A DNA stretch of 64,000 nucleotides, from the NCBI GenBank assembly GCA_036676415.1, contig JAKFCX010000019.1, forward strand, positions 1 to 64,000, written 5' to 3'. The first letter of the stretch is position 1; each line of letters opens with the position of its first letter. The notes beneath the pieces are model-generated. The model saw only the letters and a list, made by a program, of their open reading frames with translations, was not told the DNA's origin and did not search any database. Shown here piece after piece: positions 47,057-55,229 of the stretch. This stretch comes from JAEZDC01 sp036676415. Lineage in GTDB: Bacteria > Bacteroidota > Bacteroidia > Chitinophagales > Chitinophagaceae. The position numbers and the translations under genes are program-made.

Positions 47057-47872
47057 TTACTTGCTCGCAAGGTCGTTATACAGTTCTAAATACTCTGTTA
47101 AATCAGAATCTGCACCTTTAAAAGGAAGTACTTTCTTACCTCTTACTTTACTGAATTCTTCTACCAGTTTCTTATCTACTTTTTCTGCACCAAAGGTGAT
47201 GGCATCGGCATAGCTTGCTCCTATCCTGAACATCGCTGTGTTGTTTGCATCCTTTACTGCATCAAGATCTTTCTCTTTCAGGTTGGCATTGATCAATGCC
47301 ATTTGCTGGAAATCGTTACCTAATTTTTCCTTGAAAGTATTTTGACCGATGGTATAGATCACTTTACTATGCGAAAATACCGGCTCTTTCTTATAAGCAA
47401 TTTTGATATAGGCAGGAATAAGACCTGTCATCCATCCACTGCAATGGATGATATCCGGAGGCCATCCGAATTTCCTTACTGTCTCCAGTGCTCCTTTACA
47501 GAAGAAAACAGTTCTCAGGTCATTATCATCATGCCATTTTTCTGCTTCATCATGGAAGACTGTCTTTCTCTTAAAGAAATCATCGTTATCCAGGAAGTAT
47601 ACCTGTAAACGGGCATTGGGTAAGGAAGCTACTTTGATCTGGAGTGGATGATCTTCATTATGTACAGAAACATTGATACCGCTTAATCGAACAACCTCAT
47701 GCAAACGGTGCCTGCGTTCATTGATCACACCAAACCTTGGCATGATGCAACGAACTTCCAATCCACTGTCATTACTCTTAATTGCCAATTTATTTACGAT
47801 CTCTGCAAACTCGGTCATCTCCAGGTAAGGAGACATCTCATTGGCGATAAATAATATTCTCTTTTTTGACAT
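47057..47872 (-). CDS. GT5-type glycogen/starch synthase catalytic-domain protein
   Basis: A 271-residue protein matching only the N-terminal GT5 half of glycogen synthase (ILFIANEMSPYLEMTEFAEIVNKL, VRCIMPRFG, DIIHCSGWMTGLIPAY). The C-terminal GT1 half that normally binds ADP-glucose is absent, and the end is a clean charged tail. It is a conserved short form in Bacteroidota, usually next to panC as here (divergent). Whether it synthesises glycogen is doubtful. Confidence 0.8.
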   Translation of the reverse strand: MSKKRILFIANEMSPYLEMTEFAEIVNKLAIKSNDSGLEVRCIMPRFGVINERRHRLHEVVRLSGINVSVHNEDHPLQIKVASLPNARLQVYFLDNDDFFKRKTVFHDEAEKWHDDNDLRTVFFCKGALETVRKFGWPPDIIHCSGWMTGLIPAYIKIAYKKEPVFSHSKVIYTIGQNTFKEKLGNDFQQMALINANLKEKDLDAVKDANNTAMFRIGASYADAITFGAEKVDKKLVEEFSKVRGKKVLPFKGADSDLTEYLELYNDLASK

Positions 47873-47912
47873 TCTACCTTTTTAGTTGGGTATGCTCTTT
47901 AAAAATGGTTGG

Positions 47913-47920
47913 CAAAATTA
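47913..47920 (-). promoter_or_regulatory. -7-like element before the GT5/DUF4270 operon
   Basis: On the minus strand this is TAATTTTG followed by C, matching TAnnTTTG. It lies in the divergent gap with panC, about 40 nt before the GT5 start. Confidence 0.4.
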
Positions 47921-47978
47921 AATAAAATAGGCGGAACTGCCCTAAAAAACAAATCTTTGAACCGATAATCGCTTGTTA

Positions 47979-48833
47979 ATGATCATTTTTCACGAGATCG
48001 GAGCTTTAAAGCACCACATATCTTTACAAAAGAAAAAAGGCCGCAGCATTGGATTTGTGCCCACAATGGGAGCATTGCACCAGGGCCATCTTTCATTGAT
48101 AAAAACCTGCAGGTCAGCAGCGGATATCACCGTCTGCAGCATATTTGTCAACCCAACCCAGTTCAACGATTCATCAGATTTTGATAAGTACCCCATTACA
48201 ACTGCTGGTGATATTCGATTATTAGTAAAGGAAGAGACAGACATTCTTTTTTTACCAGCGTTGGATGAAGTATACCCTTCAGGCATCACTGCTAACAGGC
48301 ATTATGACCTGGGTGAACTGGAAACTGTACTTGAAGGTGCCCATCGTCCGGGACATTTCCAGGGAGTTTGCCAGGTAGTGCACAGGCTCTTAGAAATTGT
48401 TGAGCCAGATAGGATGATACTCGGCCAGAAAGATTACCAGCAATGTATGGTGCTGAAGAAACTGGTTGAACTGCTGAACATTCCAACCAGGCTGGTGATC
48501 GGGGAAACGATAAGAGAATCATCCGGACTTGCCATGAGCAGCAGGAACATGAGATTGAGTATGGAAGAAAAGCAAAAAGCAACTGCCATCTACACAACAT
48601 TGCTCAACATTAAGAATACTATACTTGATAAGCCGATAAGCAACATTCAACGTGAAGCCACTGCTACCCTGCTGAACAATGGATTTAATAAAGTTGATTA
48701 CGTAGCTATTGCAGATGCTGAAACATTGCAACTGATGAATGATGATTCGTTAACAGAGCGAAGACCACTCGTTGCATTAATTGCAGCTTTTATGGGTGAA
48801 GTAAGATTGATCGATAACATGATATTGAATTGA
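47979..48833 (+). CDS. panC: Pantothenate synthetase
   Basis: A 284-residue PanC. FVPTMGALHQGHLSLI carries the HxGH ATP-binding motif; FVNPTQFND, LGQKDYQQC and GLAMSSRN are diagnostic. It condenses pantoate and beta-alanine. The ATG at 47979 is the likely start; a TTG 6 nt upstream is less so. panD follows, supplying beta-alanine. Confidence 0.93.
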   Translation: MIIFHEIGALKHHISLQKKKGRSIGFVPTMGALHQGHLSLIKTCRSAADITVCSIFVNPTQFNDSSDFDKYPITTAGDIRLLVKEETDILFLPALDEVYPSGITANRHYDLGELETVLEGAHRPGHFQGVCQVVHRLLEIVEPDRMILGQKDYQQCMVLKKLVELLNIPTRLVIGETIRESSGLAMSSRNMRLSMEEKQKATAIYTTLLNIKNTILDKPISNIQREATATLLNNGFNKVDYVAIADAETLQLMNDDSLTERRPLVALIAAFMGEVRLIDNMILN

Positions 48834-48853
48834 CAATATTTACCTTTGCACCC

Positions 48854-49198
48854 ATGCAGATTGAAATACTTAAATCCAAGATCCACCGTGCAGTAATTAC
48901 AGAGGCAAATCTTAATTATGTTGGAAGCCTTACACTCGATGAGGACCTGATGGATGCCGGCAATTTTATTGAAAACGAAAAGATCCAGGTGGTGAATGTG
49001 AACAATGGTGAAAGGATCGAAACTTATCTCATCAAAGGAAAACGTGGCAGTGGTATTGTTTGTTTAAACGGGCCGGCAGCAAGAAAAGGTGCAGTGGGTG
49101 ATGTTATCATCATCATATCGTATGCAATAATGGATTTTGAAGCAGCCAAAAAGTTTCAGCCCTCTATTGTGTTCCCGAAAGCGGGAAATAAACTATAA
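48854..49198 (+). CDS. panD: Aspartate 1-decarboxylase
   Basis: A 114-residue pyruvoyl enzyme that makes beta-alanine from aspartate. Autocatalytic cleavage is expected between G24 and S25 (NYVGSLTL), with the N-terminal SKIHRAVITEANL and the GPAARKG loop intact. The ATG at 48854 matches the family N-terminus. It follows panC by 20 nt. Confidence 0.92.
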   Translation: MQIEILKSKIHRAVITEANLNYVGSLTLDEDLMDAGNFIENEKIQVVNVNNGERIETYLIKGKRGSGIVCLNGPAARKGAVGDVIIIISYAIMDFEAAKKFQPSIVFPKAGNKL

Positions 49199-49200
49199 GC

Positions 49201-50235
49201 ATGAAACGGATCATCACCATCATTGTAAAATACCTGCTGGCTTTCAGCATTGCGATATTTTTATTGTGGTGGTCGCTCAGTGGATTGACTGATAAAGATG
49301 TGACCGATATCAAGGCTGCACTTTCAAAAGCCAATTACTGGTTGTTGTTGCCTGTATTCGGGGTTTTGTTGCTGAGTCATTTCTTCCGTGCCTTAAGATG
49401 GAAGCAACTCATAAAGCCAATGGGTTATGATCCTTCAGTATTTTACCTCACCTGTGGTGTACTCATCGGTTATATCGGGAATCAATTGATACCAAGAGCT
49501 GGTGAAGTGTTACGTTGTACCGCTATCAGTAAACCAACAAAAGTTCCTCCTGAGAAACTCATCGGGACGATTGTTGCCGAAAGGGCTTTTGATATCTCTT
49601 GTTTATTATTGATAACGATCGGCGTTTTTTACCATGAATGGAGTTATATCTCTTCGTATGCCAATGAAATCGGTGATGCCATTCGTGCCGGTGTATCAGA
49701 TAAGAAAGGAAAAGGGTGGATTGCTTTGATCGTTGGTGTGATCATCATCATACTCTACCTTTTATACAGGCGATACCGTACACACAAGTTTGGCGGATTC
49801 CTGGTGAAAATATTTAAAGGCCTTGGCCAGGGTCTCAGCAGTATCAAAAATGTGCAGAACAAATTCCTCTTCCTGGTGTATACGATCTGCATTTGGGTTT
49901 GTTATGCTGCTGCAACATATGTGGGCTGCATGGCCATTGAAGAAACCGCTCACCTGGGTGTGTTTGCAGCATTATCCATGCTGATCTTCGGAACATTCGG
50001 CATCATCGTCGCTCCAGGTGGATTGGGTGCCTACCCTATTGCCATTCAGAAAACCCTTACATTATATGGTGTAGCCGAGATCATCGGCCTTGCTTCAGGA
50101 TGGTTATTATGGATAGCACAGTTTATCTTCACCATCGTATTTGGAACATTGGCATGGATCGCTATAAATATTGCAAAGAAAAAGATAGATGAAGAACACA
50201 GCATTCATAAACACAAAGATCAAGTCACTCCCTGA
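49201..50235 (+). CDS. Flippase-like / LPG synthase-type membrane protein (UPF0104)
   Basis: A 344-residue membrane protein with about eight helices and family-typical HFFRALRWKQLIKPMGY, GNQLIPRAGEVLRC and VAPGGLGAYPIA blocks. It belongs to the lysylphosphatidylglycerol-synthase transmembrane/UPF0104 superfamily, whose members include lipid flippases or transferases. It starts 2 nt after panD and overlaps the next gene by 47 nt. Confidence 0.83.
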   Translation: MKRIITIIVKYLLAFSIAIFLLWWSLSGLTDKDVTDIKAALSKANYWLLLPVFGVLLLSHFFRALRWKQLIKPMGYDPSVFYLTCGVLIGYIGNQLIPRAGEVLRCTAISKPTKVPPEKLIGTIVAERAFDISCLLLITIGVFYHEWSYISSYANEIGDAIRAGVSDKKGKGWIALIVGVIIIILYLLYRRYRTHKFGGFLVKIFKGLGQGLSSIKNVQNKFLFLVYTICIWVCYAAATYVGCMAIEETAHLGVFAALSMLIFGTFGIIVAPGGLGAYPIAIQKTLTLYGVAEIIGLASGWLLWIAQFIFTIVFGTLAWIAINIAKKKIDEEHSIHKHKDQVTP

Positions 50236-50677
50236 ATTGTTATTGCTTACCAATGGCCTGAAAGCAATGGGTAAAACGATTGTCTTCACCAATGGTGTGT
50301 TCGATCTCTTGCATGAGGGTCATATTGCTTCGCTGTCACAGGCGGCACAGGAAGGAGATTTTCTGATCGTTGCTGTGAACGGCGATACCAGTGTAAAACG
50401 ATTGAAAGGTGAAACACGCCCGATCAACAATGAGAACAGCCGTGCCTTACTCCTTGCTTCTTTAGTGATCACCGATGCCGTAATAATATTTCATGAAGAC
50501 ACTCCTCTTGAACTAGTCTCACAATTATTACCTGATGTGATGGTAAAAGGTGGTGATTATACTGTTGAACAAATTGCCGGGGCTAAAGAAGTGATCGCTA
50601 ACGGTGGTCGTGTTGTGATCAATCCTATCATTGAGGGTGTGTCAACAACAAACCTTATTAAGAAGATGCAGCAATAG
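50189..50677 (+). CDS. D-glycero-beta-D-manno-heptose 1-phosphate adenylyltransferase (HldE C-terminal type)
   Basis: A 162-residue nucleotidyltransferase. GVFDLLHEGHI gives the HxGH motif, followed by VNGDTSVKRLKG, RPINNENSRA and VMVKGGDYT. It adds AMP to heptose 1-phosphate for ADP-heptose and LPS core synthesis. It is a stand-alone C-terminal half of HldE. It overlaps the previous gene by 47 nt, so translation is likely coupled. Confidence 0.88.
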   Translation: MKNTAFINTKIKSLPELLLLTNGLKAMGKTIVFTNGVFDLLHEGHIASLSQAAQEGDFLIVAVNGDTSVKRLKGETRPINNENSRALLLASLVITDAVIIFHEDTPLELVSQLLPDVMVKGGDYTVEQIAGAKEVIANGGRVVINPIIEGVSTTNLIKKMQQ

Positions 50678-50971
50678 TTGTGTGAGATTTGAACTCCTTA
50701 GTGTGTAATTTTCTGACATACGTATAAATAACTTCTAATGTTAGCATTCATCGTTTTAAACGAGCCTGTACAATAGCCTTTAATCAGGGTGAAGCGTGAT
50801 AACAACAATAGTAAAATCTACATTCGCAGTGTCAACGTTAACCCCAACACGATATTAGATACGCTTTCGTATCGCCAGGCTTCATCCCACAACCACTACA
50901 TCTAACCGTCTATCGAAATGGCGTGTATCACCCGAAAGTTGCAGGTTACTTTCACGGAAAGGATACAACCC
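50678..50971 (+). other. Intergenic region before the barrel-protein gene
   Basis: About 294 nt without a recognisable gene. It contains a short GATACG-CTTT-CGTATC hairpin (50858-50873). It should hold the promoter of the barrel-protein gene, but I see no strong TAnnTTTG match. Confidence 0.5.
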
Positions 50972-53377
50972 ATGATTACGAAAATTTACAAACACACCCT
51001 AATGACCGCCGTTTTTATGGCGATGATATTTATTGCAAATGCCCAGGGAACGATCCAGGGAATATTGAAAGACAGTGCTACCGGACAGGCTATACCCGGT
51101 GCCAATATCACACTGGCGAAAAGTACTGAGCCTGCTCGCATTTTGTACAAACTGATCTCTGCCGATAATGGCAGTTATAAGATCAGCCTGAAAGAAGCTG
51201 GCAAATATGTGTTGATAGCCAGACACGTAAACTACAAACCTGCGAAACGTGAAGTAGATGGTAGCAACAATGCTACTGTCGATATTATTTTATCAAGTAC
51301 AGTTACGACGCTGACTGGTGTAAAAGTGGAATCTAAAAAATCTCCTATTGAAACACAGGACGATAAGATCATTTATAACCTGGATAATGATCCTGCTTCT
51401 AAAACAGAAAATGCCGTAGACATATTAAGAAAAACACCAATGGTGAGTGTAGATGGTAATGATGCCATCCAGCTTAACGGTCAATCGAATTTTAAAATCT
51501 TACTTAACGGTCGTGAAACCTCTTTGTTCGCTGCCAACCCGGCTGCAGCTTTGAAAAGTTTTACCGGTGCAACCATCAGCAAGATAGAGATCATCACCAA
51601 CCCTTCTGCTAAATATGATGCGGAAGGTATCGGTGGACTCATCAACATCATCACCAAAAAGAAACTGGCAGGCTACAATGGTGTGATCTCTGCAAGGTAT
51701 AATACCAATCGTACCATGCCTTTTAATGCTAACCTATCCCTGAAAACAGGAAAGTTTGGTATTTCTGTTTTGTATGGTGGATTTGCTTCATTTAATCAGC
51801 GGTCAGATATCATCCTTCGACAAGAACCTCGTTCTGCCACATTCTACCAATACCGTGATAACAAAGGATTCGGCACCAACAAGAACTTCAACAATTTCGG
51901 CAATATGGAAATTGCTTATGATGTTGACAGCCTCACCACTGCTGTAGTATACGGCAATATCAGTGGCGGTATTGGTAACAATCATCGTGAACATACGCTG
52001 TTTACAGCTTTTACTTCCGGTACCACTGAAACAGCAACCGGGATCGTGGATACACGTAACGAATTCCCTTCTACGAGTATCGGTGCTGACCTTGTAAGAA
52101 GAGGAAAGCGAAACAAACAGAACGAATTTTCACTGCGTTTCCTGGGTGATTTCAACACCAGCAACTCTGAACAGGAAAGCGCACAATTCTTTCCTTCTTA
52201 CGAACGGTACATATCCAACCAGAGCCTGGCATACAGTCGGCAATATACTTTCCAGGCAGATTATGTAAAAGCTTTGAAAGGCAATAGTAAGCTGGAAGTT
52301 GGCGTGAAAAAGATCGTTCGCTATGCAGAATCTGATTTTTCGGTGAAATATAAATTCAATGCCGGCGATAGTTATACCACTGACCCTGGTGGTTTAGACA
52401 TCTTCCAGTACGACCAGGAGGTGGATGGTGTTTACGGTAGCTACCAGTTCAAAGTTGGCAAAGTACAGCTCAGAACAGGTGCAAGATGGGAACACACCGT
52501 GATCGATGGTAATTTTGTTACCAGCAAACAAACAGTAAAGCAGGATTACAATTCTGTTATCCCGAATATCCAGGCAACTTATAAAGTGAGTTCGATCTAT
52601 AATGTAGTTGCCAGTTATACCAAAAGGCTGGAACGTCCTTTCATTCAAAGCCTGAATCCATTTGTAAATAAAACAGACACGCTCAACCTGCAATTCGGTA
52701 ATCCTAACCTGGCACCACAAAACCTGCATATTCTTTCAATGCAGCACAGGATCACTGTTTTCAAAACCTTATTTAACCTGGGATTATTCTACCAATACAG
52801 CGATGATAAGATCACAGGCTTTACCAGCTTCGATCCTGCAACAGGTGTAAGTTCCAACACGATGATGAACATCGGCAAGGAAAAGATGGTGAGTGCAAAC
52901 CTGAACTTCAATGCCAAGCTCCATAAGAAACTGTCTTTATTCTATAACATGGGTGCACGGTATATTGATATCAGGACGAACAACGGTACCGGACAAGGAA
53001 ACAGCGGATGGGCAGGTAATATCAACGTTAATGCAACATACACCGCTACCAAGAGAATCAACATCACCTTCATGGGTGGTGGTCATGTACCACCGGTTAG
53101 CCTGCAAGGTGTGTTTCCTAAGAACTATTTCTATGGCGTGAATACAGTAGTGAAAGTGTACAAGGATAAACTTACGTTTAATGTGATCGCCATGAATTTT
53201 CATAAAGAGCATTTCGAATTTAAGTCTGTTGTCACCACTCCTGGTGTGATCAATCGTACTACGATGATCAATCCATGGAGAAACTTTGGACTGGGCTTTA
53301 CCTGGAATTTTGGAAAGCTGAAGGAAGTGGTTTCTAAGAAGAAAGGAATTAATAATGATGACGGCGTGAGCAACTAA
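50972..53377 (+). CDS. TonB-receptor-like outer-membrane beta-barrel protein
   Basis: An 801-residue protein with a signal peptide (about 1-24, ends FIANAQG), a CarboxypepD_reg-like beta domain (GTIQGILKDSATGQAIPGANI), a plug-like domain (VDILRKTPMVSVDGND, RLNGRETS-like loop, EIITNPSAKYDAEGIGGLINI) and a C-terminal barrel. No SusD partner is adjacent, so a classic Sus pair is not present. The ATG at 50972 is preferred over an upstream ATG at 50918 because the signal peptide starts there and an AAAGGA precedes it. Confidence 0.85.
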   Translation: MITKIYKHTLMTAVFMAMIFIANAQGTIQGILKDSATGQAIPGANITLAKSTEPARILYKLISADNGSYKISLKEAGKYVLIARHVNYKPAKREVDGSNNATVDIILSSTVTTLTGVKVESKKSPIETQDDKIIYNLDNDPASKTENAVDILRKTPMVSVDGNDAIQLNGQSNFKILLNGRETSLFAANPAAALKSFTGATISKIEIITNPSAKYDAEGIGGLINIITKKKLAGYNGVISARYNTNRTMPFNANLSLKTGKFGISVLYGGFASFNQRSDIILRQEPRSATFYQYRDNKGFGTNKNFNNFGNMEIAYDVDSLTTAVVYGNISGGIGNNHREHTLFTAFTSGTTETATGIVDTRNEFPSTSIGADLVRRGKRNKQNEFSLRFLGDFNTSNSEQESAQFFPSYERYISNQSLAYSRQYTFQADYVKALKGNSKLEVGVKKIVRYAESDFSVKYKFNAGDSYTTDPGGLDIFQYDQEVDGVYGSYQFKVGKVQLRTGARWEHTVIDGNFVTSKQTVKQDYNSVIPNIQATYKVSSIYNVVASYTKRLERPFIQSLNPFVNKTDTLNLQFGNPNLAPQNLHILSMQHRITVFKTLFNLGLFYQYSDDKITGFTSFDPATGVSSNTMMNIGKEKMVSANLNFNAKLHKKLSLFYNMGARYIDIRTNNGTGQGNSGWAGNINVNATYTATKRINITFMGGGHVPPVSLQGVFPKNYFYGVNTVVKVYKDKLTFNVIAMNFHKEHFEFKSVVTTPGVINRTTMINPWRNFGLGFTWNFGKLKEVVSKKKGINNDDGVSN

Positions 53378-53399
53378 ATACTTTTAAATAAAATTTTCA

Positions 53400-53428
53400 A
53401 ATCGGTTGGTGTTATTCGCCAACCGATT
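53400..53428 (+). terminator. Intrinsic terminator after the barrel-protein gene
   Basis: AATCGGTTGG (53400-53409) pairs with CCAACCGATT (53419-53428), a perfect 10-bp stem followed by a run of T. It is 22 nt after the stop. Confidence 0.88.
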
Positions 53429-53439
53429 TTTTTTGAAGG

Positions 53440-53471
53440 TTCACGCAAAGGGGCTAAGTAAGCAAAGACGC
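53440..53471 (+). repeat. 32-bp short repeat, copy 1 (non-coding)
   Basis: TTCACGCAAAGGGGCTAAGT plus AAGCAAAGACGC. Near-identical copies lie at 60574 and 63019, where they form the 3' ends of two genes. Here it is intergenic. Confidence 0.7.
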
Positions 53472-53537
53472 AAATCCAACTGACAGCCTGACCTGTGCCG
53501 CTATAGCGGTGGCTCTCGAAGACTGGTTAATTATTTA

Positions 53538-53922
53538 TGCTCAAGCCGCAGGGCTTCGTATCTACAACGACGCTGCACCTGCTTCTTTGTTGCAATATGG
53601 CTTTGCCATTGCACCAATTCCGATTACATCGGAACCGAACCAGCTGAGGCGTCTTATGTAGATACTGTTGAAATACCCGAGTACTAATAGCAAATGGGTA
53701 GAGCGCTATAATAACAAACATTCTGAAACCTAGGTTCGGTGTTACACATGCATCAGGGCTCCACAGCTTAAATCACAGTAGTACCATTGCTAAATCAAGG
53801 CCTGATCCAACGAAAGTGCTGAAATCGAAGATTAGCGAAGGCAAAAAACAATAGCTAACACTGAGCAATTATCTTTCGTTGGGGGCTTTTTTTGTTACTT
53901 TTTTGGCCAAGCAAAAAACTAA
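53538..53922 (+). repeat. Structured repeat, copy A
   Basis: A roughly 385-bp element shared with copies at 60611 and 61089. It starts TGCTCAAGCCGCAGGGCTTC and ends in an imperfect CTTTTTTGGCCAAGCAAAAA hairpin. Internal pairings: GTATCTAC (53558-53565) with GTAGATAC (53658-53665); TTCCGAT/ATCGGAA (53618-53634); CCAACGAAAG (53807-53816) with CTTTCGTTGG (53873-53882). Related sequence (GGCTCTCGAAGA) also extends upstream to about 53509, as before copy C. No protein gene of its own is apparent. Confidence 0.88.
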
Positions 53923-54437
53923 GGAAAGAATATATAACATGCCCTTGCGGCTACAGCAAAAAGCCCTTGCATATTTCCAAACCTCTTTGTAAATTAGGCT
54001 TCTCTCTACCCAAACCGGGCTTTAGGATTTCACCAACTAAACTTATTACTCCGGAAAGGCCGGCCTATACGGGCTACCCGGAAATGGATGCTATACCGTT
54101 TGCCGCAACAGGCTGTAGCGTTGGAAATTGATGATTTGCCATTTTTAGCTCTTCAGCAAATTTGGCATCATGAGGGCATATCCCGACAAATTGGGTATGT
54201 TTTATCTGACTGTTGTTCGGGTCCTGTTCGGGTGTTGTTCGGGTCTGCTTCGGTAAAGCATAAAGGAAGAGTAAAGCGAGAAGCGATCCAAACCCGACCC
54301 TGTGCCCTTGTAATGCCCCGGTAAAGTCCATATAACATCCCTGTAAAGGCCGTATAACTTTTTTTGAAGAATCAGGAGATCAACAAATGTGTTTCATTGC
54401 AAAAGTTGACACACTAATCAGTACGGTGGGCAAAAGC
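53923..54437. other. Degenerate intergenic stretch with short direct repeats
   Basis: No credible gene. GTTCGGGT occurs three times with an exact 11-nt period (54215, 54226, 54237). GTAAAG-n-CC-n-TATAAC occurs twice (54321-54336 and 54343-54358, two mismatches). Possible remnants of mobile or control DNA; function unknown. Open frames here lack family features. Confidence 0.5.
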
Positions 54438-54461
54438 AAAGCCCCGCCGAAGCGAGGCTTT
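54438..54461 (+). terminator. Intrinsic terminator-like hairpin before the XRE gene
   Basis: AAAGCCCCGC, CGAA loop, GCGAGGCTTT (one mismatch), followed by TATCATT. It terminates something transcribed from the left and makes it unlikely that the XRE protein starts upstream of this point. Confidence 0.7.
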
Positions 54462-54653
54462 TATCATTACTGGAGCCTGAGAACGTTGTTTAATGTAATT
54501 CTTCATGCATGGCTTGATGCATCTAATCCTTCCCTACTATGTCCTTCCTACCACCTATATCCGATTCACAATTGTAGCAATATAGTACATTACATCAAGT
54601 ACTTCTCTATGGGTGATTGGACAGTAAATAGAACTTCTTCAATTTTACTCCTT

Positions 54654-54668
54654 ACTCATAGGGAAGTA
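54654..54668 (+). promoter_or_regulatory. Putative XRE operator half-site, upstream copy
   Basis: CATAGGGAAGTA (54657-54668) directly precedes the proposed TTG start of the XRE gene, and equals the right arm of a perfect palindrome just after the gene. The left arm here (ACTCCTTACT) is degenerate. Autoregulation is inferred. Confidence 0.4.
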
Positions 54669-54896
54669 TTGAAAACTAAAATCGACTTATACGTAATTAA
54701 CCAGGTAAAGGCTAAAAGGCTTGAGAAAAAACTCTCTCAGGCAGATTTGGCCTTTGAACTGAGTATGTCTGTCGGTTTTATAGGAAAAGTCGAGAGCACT
54801 AACTACCCTACACATTACAACCTCAAACACCTGAATGATCTAGCAAAGATCCTCAAATGTAGTCCACAGGATTTTCTACCTAAAAAACCTCTTTAA
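54669..54896 (+). CDS. Small XRE-family HTH regulator
   Basis: A 75-residue protein that is nearly all helix-turn-helix (RLEKKLSQADLAFELSMSVGFIGKVES, then NLKHLNDLAKILKCSPQDF). I place the start at TTG 54669, where the family-like KTKIDLYVINQVK begins; a longer frame from 54387 or ATG 54609 would pass through a terminator-like hairpin or add an unrelated tail. It lies 333 nt upstream of the SIR2-STAND gene and is its likely regulator. Operator-like sequences flank it. Confidence 0.75.
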   Translation: MKTKIDLYVINQVKAKRLEKKLSQADLAFELSMSVGFIGKVESTNYPTHYNLKHLNDLAKILKCSPQDFLPKKPL

Positions 54897-55229
54897 ACGA
54901 AATTATAGAAATTTACATTCACTTCCCCATAGGGAAGTAATTTTAATGTCTGGCTATCAGAAACTCCAAAGGCAAGCTCCTTACTCCAGATGATTGGAAG
55001 GATAAATGATAAGCCCTCCGAAAGTGGCCTAAAAAAATTGATAAAAATATATTATCGAAAAAGCTTATTTTTTAGGGTACTAGTTTGTTTTATTGATGAA
55101 AGTCGAAATCATTTCTTAGTCAACTATTTATATCAAGACGTTACGCCTATCTGAAAGTTATGCACTATGCTATAATAGTATGCAGTTATTTCCTTTTTTA
55201 AAATAATTTACAACCCTAATTATGAAAGC
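54897..55229 (+). other. Intergenic region between the XRE and SIR2-STAND genes
   Basis: A 333-nt AT-rich gap. It holds the palindromic operator candidate at 54921, a GATAA/TTATC inverted repeat near 55038-55057 and a TAGTTTGT near-match to the -7 element at about 55081. No gene of credible length is seen. Regulation of the following gene from here is likely. Confidence 0.5.
54921..54938. promoter_or_regulatory. Palindromic putative XRE operator
   Basis: ACTTCCC-CATA-GGGAAGT is an inverted repeat with 7-bp arms, 25 nt after the XRE stop and about 290 nt before the SIR2-STAND start. Its right half recurs immediately before the XRE start codon, which suggests one regulator binding both sites. 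Confidence 0.5.

Noticed and set aside
54088..54331. Short open frames in the degenerate stretch before the XRE gene
   Set aside because: They overlap on both strands, cross the GTTCGGGT array and resemble no family.
54387..54668. N-terminal extension of the XRE gene
   Set aside because: It would run through a terminator-like hairpin and an operator-like site, and the family-like part starts at 54669.
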